A DNA stretch of 64,000 bases from Pempheris klunzingeri. Lineage: Eukaryota; Chordata; Actinopteri; Acropomatiformes; Pempheridae. Below the pieces are notes generated by a model. It made no database searches. It was not told the DNA's origin and was given only the letters and a program-made list of their open reading frames with translations. Shown here in pieces: positions 61,075 to 64,000 of this stretch (the first letter of the stretch is position 1; each line of letters opens with the position of its first letter). The stretch is taken from the NCBI RefSeq assembly GCF_042242105.1, contig NC_092017.1, positions 22,175,432 through 22,239,431 on the forward strand, given 5' to 3'. Both the position numbers and the translations under genes were made by a program.

Positions 61075-62536
61075 GACTGTCTGATAGATTACTTTTCCCA
61101 GTATAAGATATACTATCAGTGCAGGACACGTGGTCTGGTGACGACAGACGCCCCCTCCGCTCTCCTCTCCTCTCCTCTCCTCCCCTCTCCTCCACCCTCC
61201 TCTCCTCTCTGTTAAACCATGCAAACTGGAGTTGTTTCATGGATTTGTCAACAATGGGACATCAGCAATGCTGCTTTCCGCTGATTTCTGTGTTCGTCCG
61301 TCATAGACCATTTAACGGTGGCAGAGGGAGGAGGAGGAGGGGGGAGAGAAAATTGGCCTGTATGATTGAAAGATCTGATGCGCATTAACGCGGGTGCGTA
61401 AAAACAATCCAAATCTTTAACTTTGCCAATACAAACTCTGTTAAAGGCTGCAGAAAGAAAACGGCGACAGCTAAGTTTACTGAATCCTCCTTTAACTTCT
61501 TTTACCACTTGTTTATTTATTTATTTATTTATGTTTCATTGAAACTGTGCATGCGTGGCTTTTCTCTCCAGTTTACTTTAAACCAGTGCACGTCACTCCA
61601 AGTGCAGGACACTTTCTCAGTGCGTAAGGATTCAACATTTCTATACTTTTTTGTTTATTTGCCGCTGAGATGCATGTCGCGATATTTCCAGCTTTACAGC
61701 CCGTCGTGTAGATCCAGGCTGCGAATGCAAAGCATGAATTCAAGTCTATTTATTCCCGCAGGATTAGCCGAAGGTGGGAAGAATATTGAGCAGCAGCGGC
61801 AGCAGCACCGGCGACAATGAATGGAGAGAATAAAGAATTTCCTTAAGAGTTTGGAAGAGGTGCTAACGACCCCAATCAGTGCAGGATTTTACATTTGAAA
61901 AAAGTAGGAAATGCGGGCAGCGGGGGAATGCAAAGAGAGCATTTATTCACAAGCATGAAGGTGAGCGGCGAAGGCAGGGCTCGGGGAGAGGATGTCGGGT
62001 CCAATACAGAGGCTTTTCCTCCGTGCTGTGAGAACATGTGGGAAGAGCGCTCGTACGCTCAAAGGAAATGTGTAGTGAATTACCAACGCGGGGATTTAAA
62101 TTCAGATATATTCAGATGTGCCACGAGCGATTTAAACCTTCCATTGATTTTATCGGAAGTCTTTTAGCAGGTTAATGAAAATATCTATAATCAATACCGG
62201 TCTGGTGTTAGTGACAGAGCTTTATTTGAATAAATTCAAATATATAAAGGGATTGGAAATGAAGGTGTTGGTGTGAATGGACGATTATTTCTCAGCCACA
62301 AGCTCCTCTCTGTCTCTCAATTAAACACTGCACGAGGCAGGATCTGTTTTGATTTAGGAATTATTATTATCATCAGTATTAATATTGTTATTTGTAATCT
62401 ACACGTGTAATCTAATAATGACACAAGTGTCGTTAATTAGCCTGCTTCACTCTCACATGAGGAAAACAGAGTGTGTCTGAATGTTTCTGCTGCTTCTGCT
62501 CTCGGGATAAAAGTGGGATTAATCAAACGCTCCCAT

Positions 62537-62560
62537 TAATAATAATAATAATAATAATAA
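62537..62560. repeat. (AAT)8 microsatellite
   Basis: Tandem AAT units upstream of foxd3. Confidence 0.95.
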
Positions 62561-63171
62561 CGGGTCAAAGGAGGGAGACATGGCTTCCGGTCTGGTGTTA
62601 ATCTCTGCGTGCTCCGCAGCTTCGTCAACACGGACTACTTAGCAGATGAAACCAGAGTCTTCATCAACTTTTATCCCGCTTATCCGCAGGGCGAATGCGT
62701 CTCTAAGAGAGCGCTGTTTCTCTCTAGTCTCCTGCTTTCTCAGGCCATAAATCAGCAAAAATTGAGCCGCTGCTTAAGGTTGTTTTTCTCAGATCGAAAA
62801 CTCAGGCGATCAAAGATTTTTTTTGTCTCCTTTGCGCCGCTGATTTGTCACATTTCGTGCATTTCTTCAAAGCGACATGAAGCCCACTGAACTCTTTTTT
62901 TTTTAATTATTAGTGGCCTTTTTGATAGTAAGTGGCTCTTCGCTCTCAACACAAAGGTTTGTTATGTGGCCAAAACCTCCTCATTTTTTGGTGCAGCAAG
63001 AAATGTTTTCATGGCAGAGAAATAAAAGAGCTTTATGAATCACACTTGTCTGATTTGTATTTGCCATTTTCCTTATTTTGAAGGATTTTTTTTTTTTTTT
63101 TTAAGGAATCAGAAGGTCATAGAGCCACTGCTGTCTCAAGCAGCCTCTCTCCCCCTCAGTGCGTGTGTGTG

Positions 63172-63178
63172 GAGAGAC

Positions 63179-63223
<45 letters not shown>

Positions 63224-63224
63224 C
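63172..63224. repeat. (AG)n purine tract
   Basis: AG repeat with AC interruptions, about 2.5 kb upstream of the foxd3 start. Confidence 0.95.
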
Positions 63225-63490
63225 AGGTGCAGCCAGACTCCTTTTAAAAAATCCCAGAGTCGCAGTGTTGTGTGAAAGGCGGCGTAACTGCTGATATAAC
63301 CTGACTGAAACAGCACCGAGAGGGGGTTTCAAACCCGTCCTTCCTGTGATCTTTTGAAGCCTCATAAATCCGCTTTTATACCTCCGCAGTTTGTTAATGA
63401 AATGTACGTTTTAAGCACACATGCACGGCTTAGCGCGACAAAACCTTTTAGTATAATAAGCCAACTCGCTCCGGCATGAAGCCATTAGGA

Positions 63491-63530
63491 TGGGAGGGGG
63501 GGGGGTATGGGGGGGTATGAGGCGGGGGGG
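63491..63530 (+). repeat. G-quadruplex-prone G-run cluster 1
   Basis: Four or more runs of at least three G, including runs of about 10, 7 and 7, separated by short TAT and TATGAGGC loops. Confidence 0.8.
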
Positions 63531-63675
63531 CAGACAGGAGAGACAGCGGAGCAGCAGCAGCAGCACAGGTGATGGAGAGGAAACAGTCACCACATGTGAT
63601 CACTGCAAACTACCAGCAAGGTCACCGAACAAATAATTATGATCATAATAATGTGATGCTCTGGTGATTCCTGAG

Positions 63676-63718
63676 AGGAGGGGGGAGGAGGGGGAGGAGA
63701 GGGGGGAGGAGGGGGGGC
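63676..63718 (+). repeat. G-quadruplex-prone G-run cluster 2
   Basis: Repeated GGAGG blocks with G-runs of 4-7, about 3 kb upstream of foxd3. Confidence 0.8.
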
Positions 63719-63909
63719 GATGACGACTCTCTGACCCTCCCTGGGGGTCAGAGGTCAGGGTCACCTGCACAGCAAGGCGGGGTGTCAGTTGTTTGCTCGA
63801 GGACACTTCAGCAGGGTTGAAGCTGATCTGTGTAGGTGAAGGAGGAGATGCTACATCCTGTTCATTCTTTTCATTTGTAGCAGACTGGGGGCATGGTGGT
63901 GGTGGTGGT

Positions 63910-63928
63910 GGGGGGGGGGGGGGGGGGG
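63910..63928. repeat. (GGT)n leading into G19 homopolymer
   Basis: A short GGT repeat immediately precedes about 19 consecutive G residues. Exact length may be unreliable in an assembly. Confidence 0.9.
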
Positions 63929-64000
63929 CATTTCACGTGTTTCGATACTTTTTCCTTTTTTGTGACATAGTTTGATGCCACTGGAGTCGTTTTTCTTATT

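Larger units (their letters stand above)
60673..64000. other. foxd3 upstream flank
   Basis: No supported gene. Proximal 400 bp is GC-rich and probably holds the promoter and 5' UTR. Then come a CTCTC polypyrimidine tract at about 61,150-61,210, a (TTTA)n near 61,511-61,533, an (AAT)n at 62,537-62,560, an (AG)n tract at 63,172-63,224, and two clusters of G-runs at 63,491-63,530 and 63,676-63,718. A non-coding RNA divergent from FOXD3 exists in human (FOXD3-AS1); nothing here allows one to be called. Confidence 0.5.

Overview
The window is from a teleost fish, most likely a percomorph. It has long introns, abundant (CA)n microsatellites, and several dispersed repeats of types I recognise from perciform fish genomes. 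No sequence looks prokaryotic or viral. Five protein-coding genes are present, in the order pgm1, efcab7, itgb3bp, alg6, foxd3. This is the human 1p31 block (FOXD3, ALG6, ITGB3BP, EFCAB7, PGM1) read in mirror image, with every relative orientation preserved.

Layout. 1-4,334: intergenic, downstream of pgm1. 4,335-12,395 (-): pgm1, 11 coding exons, 561 codons. 12,396-16,384: intergenic. 16,385-26,544 (-): efcab7, 13 coding exons, 627 codons. 26,545-27,116: a 572-bp divergent promoter interval. 27,117-29,760 (+): itgb3bp (CENP-R), seven exons found, 3' end uncertain. 29,761-37,113: a gene-poor convergent region with the presumed 3' ends of itgb3bp and alg6. 37,114-52,470 (-): alg6, 14 coding exons, 505 codons. 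52,471-59,481: intergenic. 59,482-60,672 (-): single-exon foxd3, 396 codons. 60,673-64,000: foxd3 5' flank, with purine tracts and G-runs.

Exon models were built by translating each exon, checking GT/AG boundaries and checking that codon phase carries across every junction. For pgm1, efcab7 and alg6 every junction closes in phase, and the totals agree with the lengths I recall for the human proteins (about 562, 629 and 507 residues). The genes do not form one pathway: glucose-phosphate metabolism (pgm1), ciliary Hedgehog signalling (efcab7), kinetochore assembly (itgb3bp), ER N-glycosylation (alg6) and a neural-crest/pluripotency transcription factor (foxd3). One plausible reason for the conserved linkage is that foxd3 enhancers lie within its housekeeping neighbours.

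Most notable: a textbook U12-type (minor spliceosome) intron in alg6; an efcab7 exon whose two splice sites both abut unstable simple repeats; an alg6 exon with a (TG)n tract in place of a pyrimidine tract; and facing poly(A) signals between itgb3bp and alg6. I found no previously undescribed multi-gene system.
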